DNA from: Dasypus novemcinctus
Taxonomy: Eukaryota > Chordata > Mammalia > Cingulata > Dasypodidae
DNA: 64,000 nt
Assembly (NCBI RefSeq): GCF_030445035.2
Contig: NC_080688.1
Location: forward strand, 66,683,449 to 66,747,448
Direction: 5' to 3'
The position numbers and the translations under genes are program-made. A model generated the notes under the pieces. It was not told the DNA's origin, ran no database searches, and saw only the letters and a list, made by a program, of their open reading frames with translations. Below are positions 41,601-54,000 of this stretch, piece by piece (position 1 is the first letter of the stretch; each line of letters starts with the position of its first letter).

Positions 41601-43319
41601 AACCATGTTCCTTACTGTTTTCCCACAACAAACAGCCCTAAAAAGAGATGTGAAGTAGGCAGTGGGCTCCAATTGCTCATTTCTCTCTTCCATTTTCCAC
41701 ATTTCCTCCAGTATTCAGTGCCTTTACATACCCTCTCCATTCTCTTCATTTTCTTTTGGGAAATAGTCTGATAAGTGTTTGTCCTTGATGCTGCAGCATG
41801 AATTTCTATGTTACTTTTCCTAAATGTTGACATCTTAAGCCTTATATTTAGTCCTACAGTGAAAGGCTTTGTCCTGCTAAAGGAATTTAGCTCTAAATAA
41901 GTAGGTGTGCATAGATTAAAAGAGACTTAAAAATGTATCATCCAAATGCCATGTGTAAACCTTGTTTGGATTCTAATTTTTTAAAACTCCCTGTTTAAAA
42001 AAAGCACTTTTATGGAGACATGCAGAGAAAACTGAAGACTGATATTTGTTATTTGGGAATAATTGGTCAAATATGTAGGTGTGATAATGCTAATATGGTA
42101 GTTTTAAAAGTTTTTATCTTTAGGAGATGGATATGGGAATATTTTTTATGAAGATATTATGTTTGAGACTTGCTTTAACGTATTCCAGAGGGCAGGCGAT
42201 GGGAAGAGAGGAGATATAGATAAAACAAGATTGCCATAAATTGATAATGGTTGAGGCTGGGTGATGGGAACATGGAGGTTCTTTATACTATTCTTTCTAG
42301 CTTTTTATGTTGGAAATTTCCCATAATAAAATGTTTAAAGTAATAAGCAGAAATGGCTAAGACTGCTATTTGCTTATCTAGTATCTACACATTAATTCTC
42401 CCTTTCATATATTATTGAAAAAAATCAATGTACCTGCCCAAATTAAATTTCTCAAAAATGATCTTTTCAGTCTCCCTTGCAGATTTGAGTGACCAGTGGA
42501 AGGAAGAAAAAAGTCATTGGGTGTGGCTTCCAGAAAAACTCTTTAAGGGCACTGGCTCTGCTGGTTGGTGAGCCTATTGCCCTTGCCTCTTTGTCTTTTC
42601 TGCTGCCTGAGACAGACTCAGTGACAGGAGTTTCAAGGGTCATCTTGCCCCAGAGACAACCTTAAAGCTAGAATGCATAACGCTATGGACTGCGGAGCAG
42701 AACTATGGCAAGAATTTGGACTGTGGATCACGAGTAGCAGCTCTATACCAGCTCTAGACAGCAGACCTCTGGACGCACTTATTAGGAGAGAAAAATAGGC
42801 TTCTGTCTTCTTAAAACCACAGGACTTGGGGATTTCTGTTAAATGCAGTCAAACTTAATTGTAATTGAGATGGAGTTTGATATTTGAAAGTGGATGCTTC
42901 AAGTATGTAACAGACTCTAAAACATGGGGTTGCTGAATAATGGAGGAGAGAAGGCAAATGTTAAGGTCAAGGGAGACATATGAATCCCTGAAATTATGTC
43001 TCCAAATCCTGGGTCTGATCAATCCACCCGAGTCACTAGTTTCTTATGCAAAGAACATTTCTTGAATTCCGCCCTATAATATTTGTGACACTGCTAGGTG
43101 CATGGGATGTACTCTCTAAGTATTGCCGTATCTAATTATACCAGATGTGGCATTAATTCAGCAGGTGCAGAGTCACAACCCCATATTTTGGAGGGAAAAT
43201 GCCCATATGTCCCCAAAGCAGAAATAAAAACTGAGCCGTTCTTGTTTCTTAATTTTATGGTAATTAAAATATTTCTCTATACAGTTAAGCCTATAGAGAA
43301 GAAAGTAGATTAGCGGCTG
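41601..43319. other. Intergenic, unassigned
   Basis: Pieces resemble old repeats (42120-42330 L1/MLT-like; 42520-42830 LTR- or DNA-transposon-like), but I cannot assign them. No exon was seen. Confidence 0.3.
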
Positions 43320-43500
43320 CCTAGGGAAGAATGGAGGAATTGGGGGGTGATGGCTGATGGTTTGGGTGTGATGAAACTATTCTAAAATTATGCTGATATT
43401 GCACAATTTTGTTAAGATATTAAAAATCATTGAATTGTACACTTTAAATCGAATGTACACTTTGTATGGCATGTACATATCTCAATAAAACTTTAAAAAT
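43320..43500 (+). mobile_element. L1 3' UTR-like fragment
   Basis: GCTGATGGTTTGGGTGTGAT, ATTGAATTGTACACTTTAAA and ATATCTCAATAAAACTTTAA are the usual end of an old L1 3' UTR, with a polyA signal. Confidence 0.6.
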
Positions 43501-43679
43501 ATTTTACATATATTTCAAAGAGACAGAGGAAGAATTTACAATGACAAGATTTCCAAAGTAAATATTCTGAGAAGGAGTCTCTTCCCTGTTTTTCATAGGG
43601 AGATTTAAGCCTTTTCTTTTCTTACTTTTAATTTGTATTTGACCTCACAGAGTATGTAAGCCCACGGACGCAGCGACCC

Positions 43680-43860
43680 CGTCTTTTAGAAACTTGTCTG
43701 CTTCTCGGAATCATCTGGAGTGTTAATAAAAATAAGAAAGCTTGGGTCCCACCTCTAGAGCATCTGATTGAATTCATCTTGGCTATGTTCTAGGCATTAG
43801 GATTTGTAAAAGCTACCCTGGTGATTCTAAGGTGCAGTACATTTCGCGAACCACTCTATC
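43680..43860 (-). mobile_element. Old hAT-type MITE fragment (MER-like)
   Basis: GGAATCATCTGGAGTGTTAA, GGGTCCCACCTCTAGAGCAT and CCTGGTGATTCTAAGGTGCA are in the order seen in a common mammalian nonautonomous hAT element. It ends about 100 bp before the SKA1 CpG island. Confidence 0.45.
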
Positions 43861-43959
43861 CTGGCTGGACGGCGATCAGGATTGAGGCGACGGACCAATT
43901 TCTGCCCGAAATCCCGAGGGTAGGAGGGTCACCAGCTCTCGCAGCTTCTCGCCTGGACT

Positions 43960-44290
43960 CAGACTTGGCCCCGCCTTTGCCCCGCCCACCTGTTGTCTGC
44001 GGTGACGCACGAACCTGCGCCGTCGCTGAGCGGGCACGTCGGGAGCGCGGGGATCTGCGCCTGCGCCGCGCCGACGCCTGGCGGGCTGTTTGAATTTTGC
44101 GATTCCGGACTTGAGGTCGGGGGTCTCTGCGGCTGGCCACCAAGCGCCTGACGCTGCGGCTCGTCAGCTCCAGCGTCTGAGAGCCCTGTGCTCTTAGACA
44201 GCGCGAGGTTGGAAGAGGTGCTGGGGCCAGGCGGAAACAGCCGGAAGGCGATTTTTGGCCGAGGGCGGAGGAGCAGGGCTTGGTCTAGCT
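43960..44290 (+). promoter_or_regulatory. SKA1: SKA1 CpG-island promoter with CDE/CHR and exon 1
   Basis: CpG density is high from about 43970 to 44280 and no TATA box is present. An NRF1-like TGCGCCTGCGCC lies at 44056-44067. A textbook CDE/CHR pair follows: GGCGG (44080-44084), a 4-nt spacer, TTTGAA (44089-44094). Such pairs bind DREAM in G0/G1 and B-MYB-MuvB/FOXM1 in G2/M, which fits a mitotic gene. Noncoding exon 1 should start within a few tens of bases downstream. Its donor is not fixed; GAG GTCGGG (about 44116), CGAG GTTGGA (about 44207) and GAG GTGCTG (about 44218) are options. Confidence 0.8.
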
Positions 44291-44419
44291 GGTGTGTATT
44301 CTTTAGACATCTCCATCCTGACTTGTCCTCTAATTTAATAATAACTGAGTTCTTTCTCCAACCTCCACCTCCGCCTCAGTCTCCCACAACAGAGGAAAAA
44401 TGCTTACCTAGTCCATTTA

Positions 44420-44630
44420 TTTCTTTCTTTTTTTAGGAGGTACCGGAGATGGAATCCAGGACCTCAAACATGAGAGGCAGGCGCTCAACCACTGAGCTAC
44501 ATCCGCTCCTGAATGAGAGTTGGTTTTTTCGTTTGTTTTGCTTTTAGGAGGTAACTGGGATCTAACCAGGACTTTCTATATGGGAAAAAGGCGTTCAACC
44601 ACTTGAGCTGCATCAGCTCCCTGAGCCCAT
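44420..44630 (-). mobile_element. Short DAS-type SINE, two units, in SKA1 intron 1
   Basis: Two inverted tRNA-like units occur (AGGAGGTACCGGAGATGGAA to CACTGAGCTACATCCGCTCC; AGGAGGTAACTGGGATCTAA to CTTGAGCTGCATCAGCTCCC). This places a SINE pair right after the SKA1 promoter. Confidence 0.7.
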
Positions 44631-45017
44631 TTCTATGGGCTTATTTCTAACTTTAAACTCACGTATATTTTGCATTAAAAACGCCCAATGTTGTCTTTAT
44701 AAACTTTTAAAGGAAAAAACTGCGATGTGTCCTTTTTACCCTGGTTTGGGATCCGTGGACTACTGGCCCTAACACAAGTCAGTGTTGCACTGTGATTAGA
44801 AACTACGTTTTGTAGACTTGAAAGAAATTACTTTTGAGTTTTTGTACTTTCAGGAAAATGTGATTTACTCGATATTCACCATTTTTGTATTTTGAAAGTG
44901 AACAGAAATTTGTCTGGCTTGCTTTCTTCCCCTCTCCCTCCTCCTCTTCCTCCCTCCCCCCATCCTTTTCCTCCTCTTGTAAATGTATTTGTATTTTTTT
45001 CTGCAGTAGCTTAAAGG

Positions 45018-48000
45018 ATGACCTCTTCAGATCTGGAACAATTATGCTCTCACATTAATGAAAAAATTGGCAATATTAAAAAAACTCTGTCATTAAGAAA
45101 CTGTGGTGAGTAAAACAGATTCTATGTCTTTGTACATAAGAAATGTATTTTGATTATTGTTTTACCTTGAATGATATCTTATGCCTGGTTAAGTGAATGT
45201 ATCTTAGGAAGTTAATTTCAAATTTTGAATAGTGATTTTTAAAAACACTCCAGCATCAATATTTTGATTTTTGCAGAGAATACTAAAAATGTCACTTGCA
45301 TTGAACTAGAGCTAAATGGGGACACTAAAAAGCAAGGAAAAAAAATAGAACTGGAAAATGTTAGAAAAGGCCCCATCTTAAAGCCTGCTTATCATTATTT
45401 ATAACTTACTGGGAAACAACTAATTGAAAATGATTGAATTTTTAAACATAAACTTGAAGATTATAACCATTTGCAAAAAATATTTTGAAATAATGAAATA
45501 GGATGATGCAATGAAGGTAGAAAGGAATGAGTAATAGTTGTCTACTCTAAAAAAAGTTGTTTTGAAGAATGGCATGCTCCTCAGCAGTATCTAGGAGAGT
45601 TAAATATTTACTGATAGGCAGAATTCCACCTGCCAGGAAGATTTTGTTGAACTTTTACTCTGGTTTATATTATCAATTGATAGTTTTGTTTAAGTTTTCA
45701 AATATGAAATTATGGATATGGTTTTATGAATTATACATGTCCTTCTAGGGACTTTGATATTTTCATCCCTTGTTGAGAGTTTCTAATAAAAGAGCCTTAT
45801 CCACTTTAAAGTTTATGGCTCTCAGACTCTTTAGAAAGTTACAGCTGAAGGAACTGTGGATTCATCTTATCCAGTCCCCTGATTTCACACAGGAGGAAAC
45901 AGACTCTCAGAAGTCAAGTGACTTGCATGGGTTCATCCAGCTCCTGAGCTGGGACTACAGCTTCTGGCCTGATTCCCTCTTTCTACTTCTGTGCTGCTTT
46001 TATTGAAAAATTTAAAAAGGACATTTAGATTTTTAATAGTCTTGTTTAGATTCTCTTTCTGGGGGTGTAATTGCTGCTGGATAAACAGGTATATTTTGGG
46101 GCGCTTATAAGACTTAACAAACTTTGATTTCAAATGACCCCACCAAAGCAGGAGACTTTGGCTGAAGCAGCCTGAACTATTAGATGACCACACATTGGGC
46201 AACCATAGTTTTGAACTGAGAGAATCATTTGTCTTTTTTGATTCCAAAGCCTATTTATTAAAGCCCAGTAGCTTATTTGCCACCTTGGTTGTGGTAATTC
46301 ACTAGATCACTACTGTCTTAGTATCCTAGGGCTGCCCTAACAAAGTACCACAGACTGGATGGCTTAAAATACAAGAAATATATTATCTCACAGTTCTGAA
46401 ATCAAAGTGTTGGCAGGGCTGTGGTCCCTCTGAAACCTGTTGGGGATAATCCTTCCTTTCCTCTTTTAGCTTCTGATGTTTGCTGGCAGTCCTTCGTGTC
46501 CCTTGACTCGTAGACACATCACTTCAGTCTCTGCCTCCATGCCACATGACCTTCTCCATTGTGTCTGTCTCTCTCTCTGAATTTCCCTCTTCTAAGGCTA
46601 CCAGTCATGTTGGGTTAGGGCCTGTCCTCATCTAGTTTGGCTTCAACTTAACCCACGTAGGGGTGCCTCATGTGCAAGGAGTGCACCCCACAAGGAGAGC
46701 CACCCCTCTCGAAAAAAGCACAGCCCTCCCAGGAGTGGCGCCGCACACACGGAGAGCTGACGCAGCAAGATGACACAACAAAAAAAAGTGACAGTTTCCC
46801 GATGCCGCATGACAAGAGTGCAGGCAGACACAGAAGAACACACAGCGAATGGACACAGAGAGCAGACAATGGGGGGAAGGGAAGAGAAATAAAATAAATC
46901 TTAAAAAAAATAAAAGTTATATGAGATACCAGTGTACAGGGAAGAAATACTTTATCCAACTAGTTATCTAACTCTCTGAGATTATTCTCATTTGAGTATA
47001 TATCAGTACTATCATTTACTTACTAATTTGATTTAGTTGCTATGAGCCAAGTGTTAAATACAATAAGCATTGTCCTGTTAGACTAATAGATAGCCTCTCA
47101 TTATGGTGATAAGTGGTAATTAGCATTTCCTGAGTGCTTTACTATGATCCAGACACAGTATTAAGCCCATTTTATATGTGCTTTCACTTATCTTCACAGT
47201 ATTCTTGGCTTTATGAGGTAGGTGCTGGTTCTTTGACTTTAGGCCTGGAGCTTCTCACCATTTCACTCTGCTTTCCTCCACAATCTACAGATATGGCAAA
47301 AGTGTGCTTTTACTATGTGTCTCTCACATTATTTGGTTGCTACAAGGGGGAATGGAAAGATTTATTATGAGGATAGTTTTTCTTTTGTGCTTTTGATTTG
47401 CCCTTAATTTTTTTTTATTACTACTTTTATTTTTTAGGGAGGGGTAGACTTTTTTTTGTTTTTCCTATCCTTCTCAAATCTATGAAGCTAAAGAGAAGAC
47501 TTGAAGGTGGGCTTGGTAATATGAGAACATGTTACTTTATAAGTGCTTTGTGTTTGTTTCTGCTGGGCATCCCAGGTTATTACCGGACTGTCTCTGTGTA
47601 GGGGATTGAACAGTGTGGACAGTGTGAATAGGAACTCTACCCAAGTGAAGGTAAACCTATATTACAAATTGCCAGGAGAACCCCCTACACACGTGTGTGC
47701 ACACACATACCCCGGAGGGGCAGTCTAAAACATATGCTTGTCCCTTTGACCAGTGGGTAGAATGTTTCAGTTTTGGGCTTTCACTCAGGATCTATACTAT
47801 GGGGTGAGGTCCGGGGTTGCTGGCCTCATTTAGGATTCTCCCTTCCAACACCTTGTGTTTGGAAGGCCCTGAGCCTTGGAACTCATCCCCATTAAAAACA
47901 AGTTGTTGAGACTTAACAACCTCCTCTCCCCAGCATCCTTGCATATGACACAGATTAGGGCTACTGCAGGATCAACTCACGTGTGCTGCCTGGTCTGTGG

Positions 48001-51000
48001 TTCTGTCTTCATTTTGGAGCCCTTGCGGATTTACCTTATCCTCCAGAAAGCTCAGCCATGCATTTAAAAAGATGTTTATTTTTATCTGGCATTCCTAGGT
48101 ATTTTAGTATAGTAAAGGAGTTTTCCAGAAACAGACTCAGGATACTTTGTACTTGCTTCTCCCTTCCTTCTCTTATATGCTACTTCGAAGTGGGATCTTA
48201 AGATCCTTCATGGAGATAAGTCAAGCCCTCAAGTGTCTACAAGGAAAAGTTGTCTGTTCCAAGCATTCTTACGGGTACTTGTACGTTATCCCTTTTTGCT
48301 AGACCTTGTTTTTCGTTTTACCTTTGTTTATACTAGGCCAAGAACCTATGTTGAAGACTATGTTAAATAAAATAGGAGATGAAGTCATCAGAGTAAATGA
48401 ACTTCTAAATAAATTGGAATTAGAAATTCAGTATCAAGAACAAACCAACAATTCACTCAAGGTAATTTTTTCTAATTAAAATAATAAAGTAAAAAGGCAG
48501 TAATAAACAAGTAATTCTTAAGGATTCTTTTATAATGTTCTTAGTTTTGTAAATTATTAATGGTATAGAATGCCATTTGCATTTTTTTATGCTTGTATAA
48601 AGGACTCCTTGGGTATTTCTTGATGTTGCTAGCCAGCAGAACTGAGCTTCACTCAATGGAGTATTTTCTAAATTTTTGGTGGATTTAATTTAAACAAATG
48701 ATAGCTTGCTAGAGTGGTATGGACAGAACACTGGTGCTGGGCTCAGGAGATGTGGGTTCTCACCCTGGCTCACCTTAGCTCCCTCTCCTACCCTGAGATG
48801 GCCATTTTATCTCTCTGGAGCTCAGGGTCCTCATGAAAAAAATAATGGATCATACTGGACTATGTCTTAGGTCCCTTACATTTCTGCATTTCTTATTTCT
48901 CTAAAACTTAATATGAGCATTCTCAAGTGAAGAAAAGACTCATTCACTTGCATATTTTGTTTTAAATTAGTAACAAGCCTTTTAATTGACTTTAGCTAAT
49001 AAAAGTGCTTGTGCCTACTTCCTGATGGGAAAATATTCAAGCTGTACCATGCCTCATGCTGTTGTTAGAGCTGCTGAAGTATTTGATGGGATTGAACGAG
49101 ATGGCCTCTGTAGTCTCTTTCAGCCTTATAATCCTTAAGATCTGCAAAGATTTTTCAATTATATGGATGGGCATGGTTATGTCTATTCTATTAGAACGAA
49201 ATCAGTGAAGATCATATCTTCAAAGAACAATGTATAAATTCAGAATGGAACATATATTGGTATTTTATTAAATCTAACCTGCCCAAGAATGTCCCGGGTT
49301 AAGCATGGGCCTAGAGAATGTTCAACTCAGAATTGAAGACTGTTTGGAATTTCTGTTCATGTTGTGATTGGGAGCCAGATGACAGCATTCAAAAGTAAAG
49401 AATAGGAAGCAGAGTTGGCCCAATGGATAGGGCATCCGCCTACCACATGGGAGGTCTGTGGTTCAAACCCCGGGCCTCCTTGACCCGTGTGGAGCTGGCC
49501 CATGCGCAGTGCTGATGCGTGCAAGGAGTGCCGTGCCACGCAGGAGTGTCCCCGTGTAGGGGAGCCCCACGTGCAAGGAGTGCGCCCCGTAAGGAGAGCC
49601 ACCCAGCGCAAAAGAAAGTGCAGCCTACCCAAGAATAGTGCCACACACACAGAGAGCTGACACAGCAAGATGACGCAACAAAAAGAAACACAGATTCCTG
49701 GTGCCGCTGATAAGGATAGAAGTTGGTCACAGGAAAACAGAGCGAATGCATGCAGAGAGCAGATAACTGGAGGGGGGGCGAAGGGGAGAGAAAAAAATCT
49801 TTAAAAAAAAACCAACAAAAGTAAAGAATATTTTCCTGATAAATTAGCACAAGCCCTTAGACTCAGGTTCTGGTGGAAATAAATAAACACTGAAAAAAAA
49901 AAAAGTAGTTATGATCTAGTAGAAATTTTCTTCAAGCTAGGATATATGTTCGTTGCAGTGAAAGGTCTTCATACCACGTCTCTTGCTAGCTCTCAGGCGT
50001 GTATTGTAACTCAGGTGCTGTTATATGGATAACACTGGGGAACATTTACTAAAACAACAAAAACAATTTACCAGAAGGAGAAACATAAATCTTTTATATG
50101 TTTTTAAATTGCTTCCCAAGGTTAAAGTATTTTGGAAAGACATAATTCTTCAACCATGCCAATTATGGTGTGATTATAGAAAATTGTTCTCTGAAAAAAA
50201 TCCAATAGAAAAAAATAATACTATCACCATCCAAAAATAGCTCTAGAAACCAAGGGCTGCATTCAGTTTCATACTGCTGCATTTGTCACCTCATTCTCAT
50301 TCTAAACACAATCAATCATGATTGTGGTCTTAAACACATAGGAAAGGCAGAGTTTATTTGTGAGCTTTTTTTTTTTTTTTTTTTAATTTTAGGGACTCTG
50401 TGAATCACTTGAAGAAGACTATAAAGATGTGCAACATCTCAAAGAAAACATTCCTCTCCATTTGCCTCCAGTAACAGTAACCCAGAGCTAGTAAGTGTTT
50501 TTATAATTCTTGCTATCTGGATTTATAAACCTGTTAAGAAAAATAAGCAAACACGTGCCTCAAAGCTTTTCATTGTTCATGTACTTGTATTTTATCAGTG
50601 ATTATACAGTTTTTGGTCGCTTACACTAGAAATATTTCCCCCATCTTCACCAGCTCTCTTATCCTCTCTTACCCTCCTCCCTCTGAAGAAGTGTCACCCC
50701 TGTTTCCTAAGGCTCTCCCCAAGGCTCTCATTTTCTACTCATTTCTTCCCCTTACTGCAGTGCTTTTTCAGGTTCAACACTATGGATATTTTGGGCTGAA
50801 TAATTCTTTTTATGAGGGCTGACCTGTGCCTTATATGATGTTTAGCAGCATTCATGTTCTCTACCCACTAGATGCCAGTAGCACCCCAAGTTGTGACAAT
50901 GAAAAATGTCTCCAGATAGTGCCAAATGTCTAAGAGGGTGCAAAATCTCCACACATACCCATCTGCATTGAAAACCACTGCCCACCACCTTAGGGTGAAA

Positions 51001-54000
51001 ATAAGCTTAATAAATTTTCCTACCCTAAAAGCAGCCAGCTGAACCTTAGTTCTGCTTTCCCCTTCAAACTACCACCCTGTCTCTTTTGGTCTGTTCACTG
51101 CCAGTATGTATTTGTGCCTCCCCTTTCTCCCCAAACCCCTAAAACCTGGCTTTGACTTTCATTAACACCACACTTACGAAACTGATTGCTTAAGGGGTCA
51201 CAGAGAGGTAAAAAAAATCTCTCTTCATTCCTGATTCTGCTTTTCAGAATTTACTTTGCTGTCACCTTTTTGTTTTTGAGATTCTGGTTTCTGCACAGCC
51301 GCTGTACTTTCTTAGTTGTCATTCTTGGTCTCTGACTTCGCTGCCTCCTTTTCCTCTCTGCCCTCCCCGACAAGTATCTCCTAAAGCTCTGTTTAACTCA
51401 CCTTACCTGACACGACTGTTAATGTTCTCAGCTTTCCACCTCCGGCCCCACTGATATGACATCTAGGCCTGCTGTTTCATTTGCTTACTGGGACCCTCAG
51501 GAATGTCTAGCACTGAATTCACTGGCTCTCCTGTCATCTGCTCATTCAAACCTGCTGTTTTCTTTTTCCTGTCATCTAGGCAGGAACTTGGCACCTGCAC
51601 TCTGTCTCGCTCTCTCAGAGCAATGAGCCTTTGCAGTGTTTTGTCTGTCCCTACCCTCCCTTCTATTCTTATTTCTTGGCTCTGAATGAGAGCTTTCGTT
51701 ATCTCTTGTCTTTATGATTTGGGGAGCTCCTGTGTTTTGTATTTTCAGTATTTCTGCTTTCCCATCTTTCCAGGACTCTGTCTGTATTTCTAAATGGTGA
51801 ATCAAGATATGTAAAAACATTCCACAGCTGATTAATTTCTTTAAAATGTATCCCATATACAGGAAAGTGATTAACATATTATTTGTACAAATTAATGAAT
51901 AATAATAAAACAAACACTGATGTATCAACCACCCAGGTTTTAGTACCTTAAAAACCCTCTTCTGATGCAAACCCTCCTAGAAGGAGGTAATCACTGTTCT
52001 GGTGTTTATGATAATCACACCTTTGCCTTGCTTTATAGTTTCAGCATCTGTGTGTGTTTCCATGTTTAAATTTGAACAACTGATAGGCAAGCACAAACCT
52101 TGCTATCTAGGGAAAGAGCCATATTACTTCTGATAGGTGAAGGTCCCCAGGAAATTAACTAAATAGAGTCAGTGGGACCACATTGGACCTTGGAATTTCT
52201 GGGCAGTAAGAAAAATTAGTGGGCAAGGTCATGAGTGAATACTAGTAGACAGAGGTCATCATAGGGTATCTGCCAGTTATGTGGGCTGGACATTGAACTT
52301 CCAGCAGGAATATGACCTGGGAATAGGAAAAATTTTCTTTCTCTAAGCGCACTATGGCCTAGCTTCAGCAGTCAGGGGTAGGTCAAAGCAGAAACTTTCT
52401 GTAAGTCAAAATGATTATTTTCAGCTGATATACAGAGCAGGGCATGGAGGAGAAATCAGGAGCTCCTTGGCAAGGGAGGGTCAAGACAAGCAAGTACGGG
52501 CAAAAATCATCCTGCCTCACCTTGGAATCTGTCCTGTTTGGTTTCATGTTAGAGTGATGGTACCAGAGCATTGAGCATCTTTATCTTGCCTGGTACTCCT
52601 CTGTCATCTTCAGGTTTTACTTTACTGTCTTCCTGAGGATTCTCTTTAATTGCTCCTGTTTTGGATCTACTCTTCCCTGTATTCCAAGTCTTTCTTGAGC
52701 ATTCAAGCCTGCACAGTTTGACTTGTTGCTGGCAATGGGAATCTGTTCCTTCCTTTGCAATTAAATAGCCTAGAGGCTTAGTCTATTTCTATACTCCATT
52801 TGCCAGTGGGACAGGAGCTATTAGCAGGGATCTCGTGGCTCCAGAATTGTGCAGGATTGAATCCAAGTGTGACTCATCACCCATGTCTATTGTGGCAACT
52901 AAAACGAGGCTGCAAAAGGCAGGGACTGATACTTGCAACCAAGAGATAAATTATTAGAAACAGAAGTCTAAGATAATTGATGTGTCCCTGTCCAGAAATA
53001 TAGAAGTCAGGAAGAGAAGCTATTTAGGGTTTAAGATAAGTTCAACTTTATACATATTGACTTTGAGGAGCCAATGGGACAACTAATGAAAATGTATAGC
53101 TTATGTATTACATATAACATTTTTGGAACATGTAAATAGTTGTTTTATTACTAAAGATTTGGGGGCTTAGTTTTTCAACATTCTTTCCCTATTTAGATCT
53201 ATGTAAACAATAGAGATAGAAAAAAGTGTTGCCTAAAAAATTATTACAATATGATGAATTCATATGTTTACTATTGGTTATTTTCAGTTGGGAGAACTTT
53301 GTACTATGCTGCTTAATTGTGATGATTACCTATACAAATGCACATCTCTATTCTCTAGTGTTAAGGAATCAGAACTTAATCCTGAAGAACCAGTCAAAGT
53401 TGAGGAGACTGCACCCACAAAGAAGCCCCCAAAAGAACAAAGAAATATTAAAGAAATTCCATTTATAACTTCTGATGAGTTCAATGGTGTTCCTGCGTAA
53501 GTACTGAGAACAAATTTTAATGTTTAACTCTGCCCTTAAATCATAAAGCTCAATTGTATTAACTACATGCTGTGTTCAGATCTTTATCTTTTCTAAAATA
53601 ATTTTATACCCTACTGTGAAAATGTGGAAAATTTTTTGTTCAAGATGCTCAAAATCATGTCTTTTTTTTCAATGTAAAACCTCTTTCATAGACCTAGGAA
53701 TGGATCTGTTTATCACTTAGGTCCTCACCAGTACCATTTTGTGATACAGATTTATACAGAACATTGTAGAAGTAGCCTTTGGTTACTGTAGTTTTAAGGA
53801 AATCAAGTATGTTGTATATAGATTTGAGAATTCTAATGGAGAGTGTTGTGTTTGTTTGATTTCCATTTTTCCCGTAACTAGTACCACAAATTTATTTGAG
53901 TTTGTACACTCTTCCTGGTCCTGGGTCCCTGAGGAGAATATAGAAATGAAAAATGCTTCCCCCAAAGGGAGATTTTCTTTGCGTTTGCTAAACCAGTTCT

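Noticed and set aside
53226-53500. Frames that extend SKA1 exon 5 upstream into the intron
   Set aside because: The acceptor at 53357-53358 joins correctly in phase to exon 4, and the upstream residues do not match SKA1.
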